DNA of 64,000 nucleotides, taken from the NCBI GenBank assembly GCA_006937955.1, contig SSNP01000031.1:2505928-2569927 (forward strand), in the 5' to 3' direction. The notes under the pieces are model-generated. The model searched no databases. It was not told where the DNA came from and was given only the letters and a program-made list of their open reading frames with translations. Below are positions 49,201 to 55,200 of this stretch, in pieces. Positions within the stretch are counted from its first letter, which is position 1; every line of letters begins with the position of its first letter. Source of the stretch: Pachypanchax playfairii. Lineage: Eukaryota > Chordata > Actinopteri > Cyprinodontiformes > Aplocheilidae. The position numbers were made by a program, and so were the translations under genes.

Positions 49201-50522
49201 TCTTTGGTTTGAATCCTTAGTCCCTGTCCCGACTGTAAGTCTGAAACCAGAAACATATGCCGAGTTTAGACTGAAAGAAGGACCAAAGTGCTTGAAGTAA
49301 CAAGTTGAGGACGAGCGACTTTTAATCTGAAAGACAGGATCCAAATAGAAGCACCGTGTTCGTTTTGATGTGGCTGGAAGTTCACTGTAAAGGTTTTTTT
49401 TAAGCCAATAGTTATACAAATACAAACATTTTCTTATTAAAAATATCTCTGTTACAATGAACAAAGACTTTCTAAGAAGATGTAAGTTTGAATCAGAGTG
49501 TTTCTGACAGGTATTTCCTGTCCTGGTTTAAGTCTCTTGCCAGCATGTAATCTCAGATTTAATTAGCTTTTTTTTTTACTTTTAGAACCTGTGAGCACTG
49601 TCTCCCCACACTACAAAGGATCTACAAATTGTTTACACATCAGCGGTGTCCAATCCTGGTCCTGGACAGTCTCTGTCCTGCAGACAGTACCTTTTTCACT
49701 GCTTCAACACACCTTAATCACTGGCATTATTACCAGGTCAGCAAGTCCACAAGTTCTGCAGAAACCTGCTAATCACCCATCAGTTCAGATCAGCTGTGTT
49801 AGAGGAATGTAAAACCGGCAGGATAGCAGCCCCGTGGGACAAGGATTGGACATCGATGATAAAAATGGACAGCAGGAGATACCTATGTTTGTGTGTTGGG
49901 GAGCCATGTTGTGGAGGGCCAAGATTTGCGTGTCAAGTGCAGCATCCTGTCGCGTGCGGTTGTGCAGACCCAGGTGATACTTCCTAAAGTGCTTCACCAG
50001 ATCAGTGGGGTCGTTGCCGTAGTAACCGTAGCCGCACACATTGCACTTGAAGTCCTGAAGTTTTGGAGAGGGGCTGGATGATAGCGGAGGGGTGTCGTTC
50101 GTCAGTTGGGGAGCCGAGGGGAGAGGAGGGGTGAGGTGGTCTGCCTCCCCTCTGTGGTTCCTCTCTCCCTCCTCCTCTCCCCTCTCTCCATCATCCAGCT
50201 CCGACCGGCTCTCAGGTCTCTCAGCCCCTCCTACTTGTTTTGTCCTCCCCCCTCGCTCCTCATTACCGTAGCGATTGCAGACAGACGAGGGAGAGGCAAA
50301 CGAGGAGACGCTTTCTACATCCTCTTCCTCCTTCTCCTCATCTCCTCGGATTCGTTCAGAAGATTCCGGTTCCGAGGGTCGGTCTATTCGGTCTGCCTCT
50401 GCTCCCACTCTCTCCTCCTCCTCCGTTTCCTCCTCTTCCTCTCCTGTTGGCTTCTTCCCCTCTTCTTCCTCCTCCTCCTCTCCTCCCACACTCCGGATAG
50501 GGGGATTCTTCTTCCTCACCAT
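1423..50522 (-). CDS. trps1: trps1: atypical GATA/C2H2 zinc-finger transcriptional repressor, nine coding exons
   Basis: The spliced CDS joins, in transcript order, 50522-49883, 49240-49125, 45992-45386, 45296-45082, 44687-44492, 44341-44101, 40565-39794, 5581-5459 and 2949-1423. Exon lengths are 640, 116, 607, 215, 196, 241, 772, 123 and 1527 nt, giving 4437 nt and 1478 residues. All phases match and all introns are GT-AG. TRPS1 is a nuclear repressor of GATA-driven transcription that acts in cartilage, bone, hair and kidney development. Identity rests on the start MVRKKNPP, the GATA finger CANCLTTKTSLWRKNANGG followed by TPRPLNIIKQNNGEQ, the repeated GSPIEKY motifs, and the C-terminal pair beginning CIHCG and containing DFTTHIQRGLH. 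These match human TRPS1 as I remember it. The human protein is about 1281-1294 residues, so this one is longer, mainly in the linker and the C-terminal tail. Identity is near certain. Exact exon boundaries are inferred from splice signals and phase, without transcript data. Confidence 0.96.
2950..5458 (-). other. trps1: trps1 intron 8
   Basis: This 2.5-kb GT-AG intron separates the GATA exon from the last exon. The donor GTAGGT is at 5458 and the acceptor TTTTCAG at 2950. It contains an L2-like 3' tail at about 3870-3957. An open frame at 4954-4451 (minus) is Lys-rich and matches nothing I recognise. I see nothing else in it. Confidence 0.85.
3870..3957 (+). mobile_element. L2-like non-LTR retrotransposon 3' tail
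   Basis: The sequence TTGTACAGCACTTTGGTCAG, followed by GTTAAAGTGCTCCATAAATAAACTTGACC (split here only by a short spacer), is the familiar 3' end of fish L2-type LINEs and their SINEs: a short hairpin-like segment, then ATAAATAAA and a (TGACC/TGACT) type tail. Only the 3' UTR is present and no reverse transcriptase is recognisable upstream. The assignment is from memory of the family. Confidence 0.6.
5459..5581 (-). CDS. trps1: trps1 coding exon 8: GATA-type zinc finger
   Basis: This 123-nt, phase 0-0 exon lies between the acceptor CTCCACAG|CGG and the donor CATTCG|GTAGGT. It encodes residues 930-970, starting RRRGSGVFCANC. The single GATA finger has C938, C941, C959 and C962 with the CX2C-X17-CX2C spacing, and includes W949, R950 and N954. 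Through this finger TRPS1 binds WGATAR sites and represses GATA targets. In people, missense changes in this finger cause tricho-rhino-phalangeal syndrome type III. The sequence is essentially identical to human. Because the exon is a multiple of three, skipping it would leave a protein in frame but without DNA binding. It lies 34 kb from the previous exon. Confidence 0.97.
6592..6933. mobile_element. Possible hAT-like MITE, degenerate
   Basis: The left end reads CTATGGATGCATTGATAGC, and the right end, read on the other strand, gives GTAGGGATGTAACAATACC. The interior repeats 'GGTATCGG', 'GGTACTCGGTATCAGC' and 'AGTATTGGTATTG'. Termini of the TAGGGATGNAACGATA type with TATCGG-rich interiors are common in hAT-related non-autonomous elements of fish. 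The terminal match is imperfect and I see no clean target duplication. Confidence 0.4.
7649..7649. other. Ambiguous base (n)
   Basis: There is one unresolved base in the middle of the intron, in GCATCACGnGCAC. It has no coding consequence. Confidence 0.99.
8681..8711. repeat. (CA)n microsatellite
   Basis: This is an uninterrupted CA dinucleotide run of about 15 units, intronic. Confidence 0.95.
9864..9915. repeat. (AT)26 microsatellite
   Basis: A perfect 52-bp AT dinucleotide run is followed directly by a T-run. It is self-complementary and can form a cruciform. Confidence 0.97.
10634..10741. repeat. Opposed (AC)19 and (TG)14 microsatellites
   Basis: An AC run at 10634-10671 is followed 42 bp later by a TG run at 10714-10741 on the same strand. 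The two are complementary and form a large inverted repeat. The ORFs found across them in both directions are low-complexity artefacts. Confidence 0.95.
11816..12120 (+). mobile_element. Non-LTR retrotransposon (L2/CR1-like) 3' fragment with RT C-terminus
   Basis: In one plus frame 11816-11943 reads LGAPKLWDSLPLHIRQAPSL followed by SIFKTRLKSHF and a TGA stop. This is the characteristic C-terminal end of fish LINE ORF2 proteins (…LWNSLP…IR…SL..FK..LK…). A 3' UTR follows with CAGCACTTTATAAATTAAGG and a (TTGA)n tail at 12103-12120. The copy is 5'-truncated and its ORF upstream is not recognisable. The clade is uncertain between L2 and related CR1-type elements. Confidence 0.75.
17786..18242 (+). 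mobile_element. MITE family A, copy 1
   Basis: This copy opens TTCAAAGACTCACTCC and closes GGAGTGGGCCTTTAA, an imperfect terminal inverted repeat of about 15 bp. The interior contains GACAATAGAGGACGTATCTT near the left end and GCTAATGAGCTACTGCCG near the right, both shared with the copy at 26133. It has no coding capacity. The superfamily is unassigned. Confidence 0.8.
21930..22513 (+). mobile_element. MITE family B, copy 1
   Basis: This 584-bp element opens CTTAAAGAGGTAATTTCATAC and closes with ACCTCTTTAAG, forming terminal inverted repeats. It is colinear with the copy at 57560-58108 over its whole length; for example ACTTTGTGGTTATTTCTTAA and TTTCACACCCACTATGAAGG occur in both. The ORFs inside it are short and not shared intact between copies, so it is non-autonomous. 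Confidence 0.85.
23992..24384 (-). mobile_element. MITE family A, copy 2 (inverted, shortened)
   Basis: This copy opens TTAAAGGCCCACTCCGACC and closes CAGAATGGGTCTTTAA. Read on the minus strand it follows copies 1 and 3: CCATTTTTCTG-like and GATATGTC/AAGATACRTC-like segments near the one end, and CCAACGGTTC and the CCACTGAGAACACTTTAAAA segment near the other. The middle is partly deleted compared with copy 1. Confidence 0.8.
26133..26784 (+). mobile_element. MITE family A, copy 3, with internal tandem duplication
   Basis: The copy opens TTTAAAGACTCACTCTGG and closes CAGAGTGGGTCTTTAAA. About 150 bp of the left half is present twice: GTATCTTATGAAAATCAAGG near 26212 and ATATCTTAAGAAAATCAAGC near 26395, each followed by the same series of motifs up to CACAAGCTCCT. 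The duplication explains its 652-bp length against 457 bp for copy 1. Confidence 0.82.
26974..28040 (-). mobile_element. Internally deleted non-LTR retrotransposon, minus orientation
   Basis: The 3' end is at the left: a (AAATC)n tail at 26980-27001, then TTTATTAATCCCCGAAGGG, the reverse complement of the 'CCCTTCGGGGATTAATAAA' retroposon end. On the minus strand 27479-27078 encodes CFTETWL, an endonuclease-domain start, and soon after the C-terminal part LELIVQRRLKNMMENPHHPL. The middle of the protein, including the catalytic reverse transcriptase, is therefore missing. To the right the sequence to about 28040 resembles the 5' region of the same kind of element. A second retroposon tail is nested at 27523-27586. 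Confidence 0.65.
27523..27586 (+). mobile_element. Nested retroposon 3' tail with (AATTC)n
   Basis: The sequence GAATTTCCCTTCTGGGATAA then ATAAAGTATTTT and about six units of CAATT forms a complete retroposon 3' end in plus orientation, opposite to the element it sits in. Only the tail is recognisable, so it is either a very short insertion or a remnant. Confidence 0.6.
28046..28110. repeat. AT-rich low-complexity tract
   Basis: Repeated ATATAATATAATA units end in ATACTATAGTATACTAT. This is simple sequence with local self-complementarity. Confidence 0.8.
28866..29420 (-). pseudogene. Tc1/mariner-like transposase relic
   Basis: On the minus strand, pieces of a DD34E transposase can be read in shifting frames. 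First comes RWTEGQWTCVL, a stop, and SDESNFELEF (around 29330-29265), which carries the first catalytic Asp. Then ASVMVRGYICGHGPGDI (about 29160), RHMPPQ, and FPGRIVTLQWDNARSQAAQF (about 29040-28980), with the second Asp in WDNARSQ. Finally comes LDWPAWRLDLYLIKQIV, where the family has SPDLNPIENLW, so the third acidic residue appears to be replaced by Lys. At least two frame changes and stops make it inactive. The flank to about 29540 may belong to the same element. Confidence 0.75.
37206..37242. repeat. Poly-T tract (37 T)
   Basis: An uninterrupted run of T on the plus strand, which is poly-A in the sense of trps1 transcription. It could be the tail of an old retroposed sequence lying to its right on the minus strand, but I recognise no element there. 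Confidence 0.9.
37750..38234. mobile_element. Harbinger-like MITE with TAA target duplication
   Basis: The left terminus TGGGCTCGACACACAGAGGC and the right terminus, read on the other strand, TGGGCTCGACACACAGGAGG form inverted repeats of about 22 bp. They are flanked on both sides by TAA (37747-37749 and 38235-38237), which fits the 3-bp TWA target duplication of PIF/Harbinger transposons. The 485-bp interior has no transposase. The superfamily is inferred from the target site and terminal structure. Confidence 0.82.
38846..38890 (+). mobile_element. Possible retroposon 3' tail
   Basis: AAATTTACCCTCGGGTACAA followed by ATAAAGTCTTTTGATTCTT resembles the 'GAATTTCCC..CGGGATTAATAAAGT' 3' hairpin end of fish retroposons. 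There is no coding sequence upstream, so the call is tentative. Confidence 0.35.
39025..39051. repeat. (AC)n microsatellite
   Basis: A run of about 13 AC units in intron 7, roughly 750 bp downstream of exon 7 in the direction of transcription. Confidence 0.93.
39794..40565 (-). CDS. trps1: trps1 coding exon 7: zinc finger 7 and variable Gly/Glu-rich linker
   Basis: The true 5' end is the acceptor TCTGCAG at 40566, well upstream of the TTG at 40447 where a simple ORF call would begin. The first base completes Arg672, then residues 673-929 follow. H675 closes the finger begun in exon 6, and the next finger has C680, C683, H696 and H701 (CRRCDFTAPDSSALLDHF). IKEE (735-738) and VKSE (768-771) fit the SUMO consensus; IKEE is shared with human. 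The long linker is low complexity, with runs of eight and six Gly around QQYA in the part that in human reads QQYPASGENKS. The exon ends DESQSLLR, identical to human, at TTAAGA|GTAAGC (39793). The reading frame runs on for 77 codons into the intron before a stop at 39563. Confidence 0.93.
40566..44100 (-). other. trps1: trps1 intron 6
   Basis: A 3.5-kb GT-AG intron with the donor GTGAGT at 44100 and the acceptor TCTGCAG at 40566. It contains the Tc1-type relic at 42945-43590. The remainder shows only short chance ORFs. Confidence 0.85.
42945..43590 (+). pseudogene. Tc1-type DNA transposon relic, internally deleted
   Basis: The plus strand follows a well-known fish Tc1 family from its 5' part (AAATCAAGCACCTAGCCATG, then CTCGCTACTAAATATTCC and GTCAACTGTTAGTGGTAT) through CATGTGGCCTTCAGATTA, CAGTGGAGACGTGCTCTCT, AAGTTTGGTGGAGGGAGGAT and CATGGTTTGGGGTTGC, to its 3' part (CCCATAAACACATTCCTGAA, AGAAGAGTTGAAGCC, GACATCATATTAAACCC). 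Large blocks between these landmarks are missing, including the segments that carry the catalytic Asp/Glu residues, and reading frames are broken. It is inserted opposite to trps1 in intron 6. Confidence 0.8.
44101..44341 (-). CDS. trps1: trps1 coding exon 6: zinc fingers 5 and 6
   Basis: The exon lies between the acceptor TCTTTAG and the donor CTACAG|GTGAGT. It completes Gly592 and encodes residues 593-671 plus two bases. The first finger is C597, C600, H613, H618 (LCDQCAFFTTDIDVLLQHYE). A Gly/Glu/Asp-rich linker follows, containing VKAE at 630-633, which fits the SUMO consensus psi-K-x-E. The next finger starts at C654 and C657 (SCTKCNFITEVEEELFRHYR), with H670 here and its last ligand H675 supplied by exon 7. 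In human TRPS1 the matching strings are CHQCSFTTPDVDVLLFHYE and CTKCDFITQVEEEISRHYR, so identity is secure. Confidence 0.94.
44342..44491 (-). other. trps1: trps1 intron 5, 150 nt
   Basis: A short GT-AG intron between coding exons 5 and 6, with the donor GTATTT and the acceptor TCTGTCTTTAG. It has an in-frame stop soon after the donor (GGTATTTAA), so retention would truncate the protein. Confidence 0.9.
44492..44687 (-). CDS. trps1: trps1 coding exon 5: Cys pair and low-conservation linker
   Basis: This 196-nt exon runs from the acceptor CCAATAG|GTGTCC to the donor CCACGAG|GTATTT. It encodes residues 527-591 plus one base. It opens with SHPFACRKSTCPKC, matching human YPFACRKSNCSHC, so C533, C538 and C541 are conserved and probably complete the Cys/His cluster begun in exon 4. 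The rest is a Ser/Pro/Thr-rich linker ending HPVAPRG with little similarity to mammals. The short exon is flanked by introns of 394 and 150 nt. Confidence 0.9.
44688..45081 (-). other. trps1: trps1 intron 4
   Basis: A 394-nt GT-AG intron with the donor GTGAGA and the acceptor CTCCAATAG. I see no repeats or further coding signal in it. Confidence 0.88.
45082..45296 (-). CDS. trps1: trps1 coding exon 4: zinc finger 4 and Cys/His cluster
   Basis: The exon begins after GTTCCCAG and ends GCGGAG|GTGAGA. It completes codon 455 (Gly) and encodes residues 456-526. After a Ser-rich lead (NSSDSEAVVTSYN) come C471 and C474 (CQLCDFRYS), then a longer than usual interval to H495 and H500, and a second Cys/His cluster C505, C506, H509, C510, C513, C518, H523. 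The same unusual layout (LLLHYQ, then CPQGLCQPQKHL) is present in human TRPS1 as LLRHYQ and CPRGLCSPEKHL. Its structure and partner are not evident from sequence. The exon uses a different frame from the exon 3 ORF that overlaps it, which confirms that the 89-nt intron must be removed. Confidence 0.93.
45297..45385 (-). other. trps1: trps1 intron 3, 89 nt
   Basis: A minimal-size GT-AG intron. On the transcript it carries CACTGAC, a good branch-point match, followed by a run of 11 C and the acceptor TTCCTGTTCCCAG. The exon 3 frame passes through it without a stop. Confidence 0.92.
45386..45992 (-). CDS. trps1: trps1 coding exon 3: zinc fingers 2 and 3
   Basis: The exon encodes residues 253-454 plus one base, starting in phase 0 after TTCTCACCAG. 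Residues 260-301 read IGIGRKTSDCQGNTKYF and then a C2H2-like finger with ligands C278, C281, H296 and H301. A less conserved linker follows. Finger 3 has C379, C382, H398 and H403 (YYWCKFCSWSCEG, then KLLEHF). Both fingers align with human TRPS1 without gaps in the ligand spacing. The exon ends AGCCAAG|GTAAAG at 45385. The reading frame continues without a stop through the 89-nt intron that follows, so an ORF view overstates this exon; the protein after the donor is intronic and then out of frame. Confidence 0.94.
45993..49124 (-). other. trps1: trps1 intron 2
   Basis: A 3.1-kb GT-AG intron with the donor GTGAGC at 49124 and the acceptor TTCTCACCAG at 45993. It is AT-rich with T-runs near 46770 and 47410, a C-run at about 48479-48488 and short GT tracts near 48555. 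I recognise no mobile element or gene. Confidence 0.85.
49125..49240 (-). CDS. trps1: trps1 coding exon 2: linker between fingers 1 and 2
   Basis: This 116-nt exon begins after the acceptor GGTTTCAG and ends at GTACAG|GTGAGC. Its two leading bases complete codon 214 (Asp) with the last G of exon 1, then 38 codons give residues 215-252. It encodes LQSGQG, then RADAQNQQQ, and ends with MMNGTYDVQ. NGTYDVQ is the anchor: human TRPS1 has the same string just before the second finger, directly followed by residues that match the next exon here. No zinc ligands fall in this exon. The segment before NGTYDVQ is poorly conserved, so the exact 5' boundary rests on the splice signal and phase. Confidence 0.88.
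49241..49882 (-). other. trps1: trps1 intron 1 (between coding exons 1 and 2)
   Basis: A 642-nt GT-AG intron with the donor GTATCT at 49882 and the acceptor GGTTTCAG at 49241. About a third of it is the hAT-like MITE at 49641-49858, which ends 24 nt inside the donor. Confidence 0.88.
49641..49858. mobile_element. hAT-like MITE in trps1 intron 1
   Basis: The 218-bp element begins CAGCGGTGTCCAATCCTGGT and ends, read on the other strand, CATCGATGTCCAATCCTTGT, a terminal inverted repeat of about 22 bp. The interior has CTGCTTCAACACACCTTAAT and AACCTGCTAATCACCC, typical of a very common fish MITE with 'TCCAATCCTGGTCCTGGA' ends. The 8-bp flanks (TTACACAT and ATAAAAAT) agree at five positions, so a hAT-type duplication is possible but decayed. 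Confidence 0.78.
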
Positions 50523-50524
50523 CT
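49883..50524 (-). CDS. trps1: trps1 coding exon 1: start codon, acidic N-terminus, first zinc finger
   Basis: The ATG lies at 50522-50520, only 2 nt inside a TTTTAG acceptor, so the 5' UTR must begin in an upstream exon. The context AGAG-ATG-G is acceptable for initiation. The exon encodes residues 1-213 plus one base. After the conserved start MVRKKNPP comes a strongly acidic region (about residues 14-70) with a run of seven Glu and a second Glu-rich block. The human N-terminus is less repetitive here. Residues 156-205 are highly conserved and hold the first finger, with C160, C163, H178 and H183 (CNVCGYGYYGNDPTDLVKHF) followed by KYHLGLHNRTRQD. The donor is ATAG|GTATCT at 49882. The reading frame stays open upstream of the acceptor to another ATG at 50609, but that segment looks intronic. 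Mammals have a longer isoform starting in an earlier exon; I did not find its equivalent. Confidence 0.93.
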
Positions 50525-50820
50525 CTAAAAAAAACACAACAAAAACAAAATACCTATTAAAAATTAAGTTAATCTTAATGTGAACCCAAATCTTCATGCG
50601 TACAACCATAAAACATGATTTCTTTACATGTGCATCACGTGTTTAGATGAACTTTGTTTACAAGCAAAAACTTCTGTGAAGCGGAAATCTGTGAAAGTCC
50701 TCGACCACAAACCCCTTCAAAGAAAAACAGACCGAACAAATGAGAAACATCTCAGCTGTGAGACATTTTCGGGAGGGGGGGTAATCTCATACACATTCTG
50801 AGACTTTTTTTAATCATTAT

Positions 50821-51090
50821 GGAAAGTATCCGTGAGAATCTTCGGCACGTGACCACATCAAAACGAAAACCATATCAGAGAGTCTGAGACGGCGAGGAGG
50901 GTGAGGCGCGGCGTGCAGGGAGACATGGGAGGGAGACAGAACGGCCAAACTCACAACCACATCAAGCCGAACACCCCGTATCAGAAAGATGGATGATCTG
51001 CGCTGAAGACGGCAATTCATCCCCTTCAGCGCTCCGAATTTCCTCCTGCCTGCTTCTCTCTCCCGTTGCTTTTCATTCGTTTTCAAGCTG
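50821..51090 (-). promoter_or_regulatory. Candidate CpG-richer segment with a palindromic E-box upstream of exon 1
   Basis: Within AT-rich surroundings this segment has several CpGs (for example GGCGAGGAGGGTGAGGCGCG) and a GGTCACGTGCC site on the minus strand (CACGTG at 50846-50851). It lies 300-570 bp upstream of the ATG exon and could hold a promoter or an untranslated exon. No TATA or initiator is clear, so this is a weak call. Confidence 0.25.
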
Positions 51091-52231
51091 GAAAACTGGT
51101 GCGTTCTCGTCTCTCCTGTTCCGCCTCGGGTCTTTTAGTTTCCACTCTTTGTTTTTGTCTTATTTTCTCTTGTATTATAATCGCATTTGCAAACCCATTT
51201 CACTTTTATTAGATGCTTATTCTCCATTTATCTCATCTTTATTTACAAATAAGCTGCTAGAAATGCTTCCAAAAATACATTTAACATCTTAATTCTTTTA
51301 CTCTTTATTTTCTACTGCCATCTTTCACATGCAAGAGTAATTACTACAACAATTTATGCAATTTCATCAATAGCATTTTTCTTTCTGTTCTTGCCCTCCC
51401 TGTTTTTTTGGCCTCCTCCTCCTCATTTCCTTATAATCACTTTACAAAGCCATCAAACAACCAACCATGTGTTTTATATTATGCCATAATCTTCCTTTTG
51501 TTCGAAAGGAGAACAATTGTGGTCATGCTGCTCACAACAGTCGTGACAGGGAGATTCTGCACGTGCTTTTGCGAGAGAATTGCGTGTTTATTTGCGGTCG
51601 TTCGGCCCGCGTTCGGATGTAAACACGGTAAACTCGTTGACCCGTTGGATATGTCGGCGTTCGGTCATAAACGTAATCAAAGACAACAGATTCCTGATGA
51701 ACGGCAAAACTGATCACTTTTAGATCATTGCAGTGTGTTTGAATGAGTAATGCATATTTGATGATCCATCTGGAGACGAGATGGCGTGTGTGTATGTGTG
51801 TGGCGATTTGAGCAATTCTGTGGTAAATGTGAGGCTAATGATTATTGTTATTTACCGATAGCAACTCTGAAAACATTTAATGCATGAGACACGCCATTCG
51901 GAATAAAGTTTGGGGAGTTTTCATATCATAAACTGATTAAAATGAATGTAACAGAGAGGTAGAAAGCAATAAATAAATAAAATCTGCTGTCTTTGTTGAC
52001 TTTTTATTTTCTCTGTATGGCCTGTGTGTTTTACAGTGTTCTCTCTCTCTTTCTCGCTCTCTTTCCTTCCATACAACTATTAAAATAAAGCAATTTATGA
52101 CTGCGAGGGCCCACGCCTAGACCAGCCCTGGCACTTGCTTCATATGTGTATGTGTGTGTGTGACAGAGAGTACAGGGAGCAGAGGAAAATATCATCTGAT
52201 GTTCACCACACCCAGTCAGAAATCATCATTC

Positions 52232-52264
52232 ACTTACACACACACACACACAAACATACACACA
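52232..52264. repeat. CA-rich microsatellite
   Basis: A CA dinucleotide run, slightly interrupted, in the upstream region. Confidence 0.8.
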
Positions 52265-55200
52265 GTGGAAAACTAAAGCCCGTTGTGGTAAAGCACTGAA
52301 GCTGAAACCCCGACCTTAGAGGCTCAAACGGACCGGACCGGGTTTCCATCTGCCCCCGAATGAGTTCAGCAACGTCTCTGCAAATATTTTGTTGCCATTA
52401 TGAATGCCGTATAATTATTTACATGCTGAATTTTTTTAAACGTATCTTAGGGTCCTGTTTCATAAATGTCAGAACATTGTTAAAAACATGGCGCATGCAT
52501 CTGTATGTACATTCCACGATGTCGCAGTCCGGCCGTTCTGCGCCTCAGGCTGTTTACACATACTGGAACTATTACTATCAACTACAATTAGATATAACCC
52601 ACTACTAAACGCCACATAACAACTCCTGCTACTAGCTACAATTAGACCCCTTTACACCACAATAGCCTCAATACCGCACTGAAGACAAATGTGACACTTA
52701 ATCATTTCCATCAGCTACAATTAGTTTCAACACTTGGTCGGGCTTTTATCTGAAATTGCCAATAATTGTCTCAGGAAGACCGCTGAGACATCCAGAAACA
52801 GCTACATGGTAGAACTCAAATACAGCAGACACTGTAAGCTGGAGAAATTCATTTTACTGGAAAACTCTGTCTGCAAACTGATGCTCGAAAAGTTCTGCAG
52901 GATAGTCGGGTTGCTTTTCCGATCTTTTTTTTATTATTACCTACAAGTAGCAAAACAAAAGATGACTCAAGCTCAAATTTGTTTTAAACAACTGGCACAA
53001 GAGTTGCACGAAGTCAAAGACATATTATTGGAGTATCACTGCCAAATGGATACAAACACAAATTCAGCAAATAGACTGATCCCTTTCCCTACATACCCAC
53101 AGCCAGTTTCAGCGATAAAGACCAGAACAAAAAGTTTGTCACTATATTTGATATTTGATAATGTTTTCAGAATATCGTTCCACCTCATTGATCACCATCA
53201 CCTCAAACTTCATGTTCCACTTTACCAAAAGTCAAAAATGCCCAAATGGTCCAAAAAATGTTCAATTTAAGAATTTAAATTCACCGACATCTGTATTTTG
53301 GTCTATTATTTTGACAGTTTCCAGTGTGGATTCAGAAAGCATACATTTATATGGACTTTATTACTTTGAGCTCAAAACTTGGGAATAAAATTTACACACA
53401 GAAGTCGGTCGTGTGACCCTGCGTCCTTCTGTAGTTAAGGTGCTTCAGACTCAGGCTGCACAGAGGCATCCCATAATGCACTGAGCAGCTTTCCTCTCCA
53501 ATCTCTGTGCATACAAATGTCACTACTGCATCTAGTTAAGTTTGGGCTTCCTGTCTCCGTGTTCCTTACTGTCAGATATCTGAAGCTCTGTGTTTCTCTC
53601 TGATCTGCAGGAACTGGCTGCTCAGATTTGAGGAGAAATGTGGGAGTTTATCTCTATTTTGTTTAGTTCAATAAGCTAATTAAATAAGTTCTGACTTGAT
53701 ACCAAAAGACGATCATCAATCCTACCCTTTGTCATCAGCGCATAGAGGTTTATTCAGTAGTTTTAACTGTATTATTAGAGTGGTGTGACTTCAGTTAGGC
53801 AGCGCGGTGTGTGCAGGATCATGAAATGAAAGCAGCTTAACATTAAAATTCATGCGGCCTATAAAAACTCAAAGGAGGTTTTTCTCATTTAGACAATGTT
53901 AGATGTCACTAATGAAGAAAAGCAGATTACCTGCACATCTCTACCACTTTGCCCAATGACTCCAAGCTAATTCTCCTAAATGCATATTATTGAGTCAGAG
54001 TAATGGATGGGTCTGATAGCGACTCTCAGCACATCCGAACGCTCTCCCTGCCTCCATATACTGCTGCTCTCCCCCTCCCCCGTGGGACCGCTGTAGTTAG
54101 TCTCCCATTCTTTCATAAACTGAGGATTAATGAGCAACATATGAAGAAATGATGCTCCAGGCATGGTCCAGCTTTCCCTAATGCGTCTTGATTCGTGTCA
54201 TTCCTTGTGTTTTTCTCTCAGTCTTCATCCCTATTCAACAGTTTTTCTCACCTGTTTTCTCATCTTTATCATCTACATTAGATAGACAGAACCTTTTAGA
54301 AGATTTGTAGAAGAAATGGGATGTTTTGGGGTGAGTGAGGAAGAAAGAGAGGGAAATGTGTCTGTTAGGATAATGTGAAAGGAAACAAACAGTAAAGAAC
54401 TCAAACTGGAAAGATGAGACATTTTCTTCTCTGAAAAGGAAAGTTTGGTTTTGGTAATTGATAGAAAGAACTGAGTGCAAAGAAAGCGAAAGCCTGACAA
54501 GGGTGAAAGAAGAAGACCACAGATCAGTTAAGCTCTGCACAATAATAAGCAACTCCTCAAATCTCATCATCACCAACTTTAAAAGCTTGTCTAATGTTGG
54601 AAGTGTTCATTATACCTGTAAAGGGTTATTTTACACATTAAACATCAGTCTACTTCAAATTTATAGTGAATCTATAAAAAATACTGAAATCCTTTCTTAT
54701 TCACAGCAAATTTTGGACCTAATTTGTCGAACACTGGAGGATTTTACCAGGTTATTCCACAAACAACCCGCAAAATAATGGCTGTTGTTTTCAAGTGCTG
54801 CAACCCCGAGAAGCTGCAAGGTGTCTAAAGTCACGCAATTACATTTTCACACGTACATGTCTGAGATTTGATAGGACAAAGAAAGTTCCAGACGTGTGAG
54901 GATGAGCTGTTATTTACATGTTGCCTCGTACGGTTCAAGTATCAGGAGTAGATGTTTTTATTAATAGTTTTCATTGAAGATCTGATTAAAAAGAGGTTGC
55001 AAAATGAGTGGCGAAGTTCTCGTTTGAGGATTTTTGTTATTAAAAACAGATTTGATGAAAGGTATTATGTTCTTTTTAATTATGTATTCATTTTCATGTT
55101 ATTTGTAAATAAACTTATTGAATGTTGTGTACAAAAACGTTTAAAGATGTTGAAAATAAAAAATGTTGTAAAATTAGGATTTGCTGTTAAGCTCCACCCT

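Noticed and set aside
50106..50583. Plus-strand ORFs rich in Ser/Leu/Pro opposite exon 1
   Set aside because: They are the complement of the Glu-rich repeats of trps1 exon 1 and resemble no known protein.
50523..50609. Upstream in-frame ATG giving a 29-residue hydrophobic extension before MVRKKNPP
   Set aside because: It lies before the splice acceptor TTTTTTTTAG, is intron-like in composition, and does not match the known start.
52734..53270. Plus-strand ORF of 178 aa
   Set aside because: Longest unexplained ORF upstream of trps1, but AT-rich with no recognised motif and no conserved neighbour. I treat it as chance, though a decayed mobile-element protein cannot be excluded.
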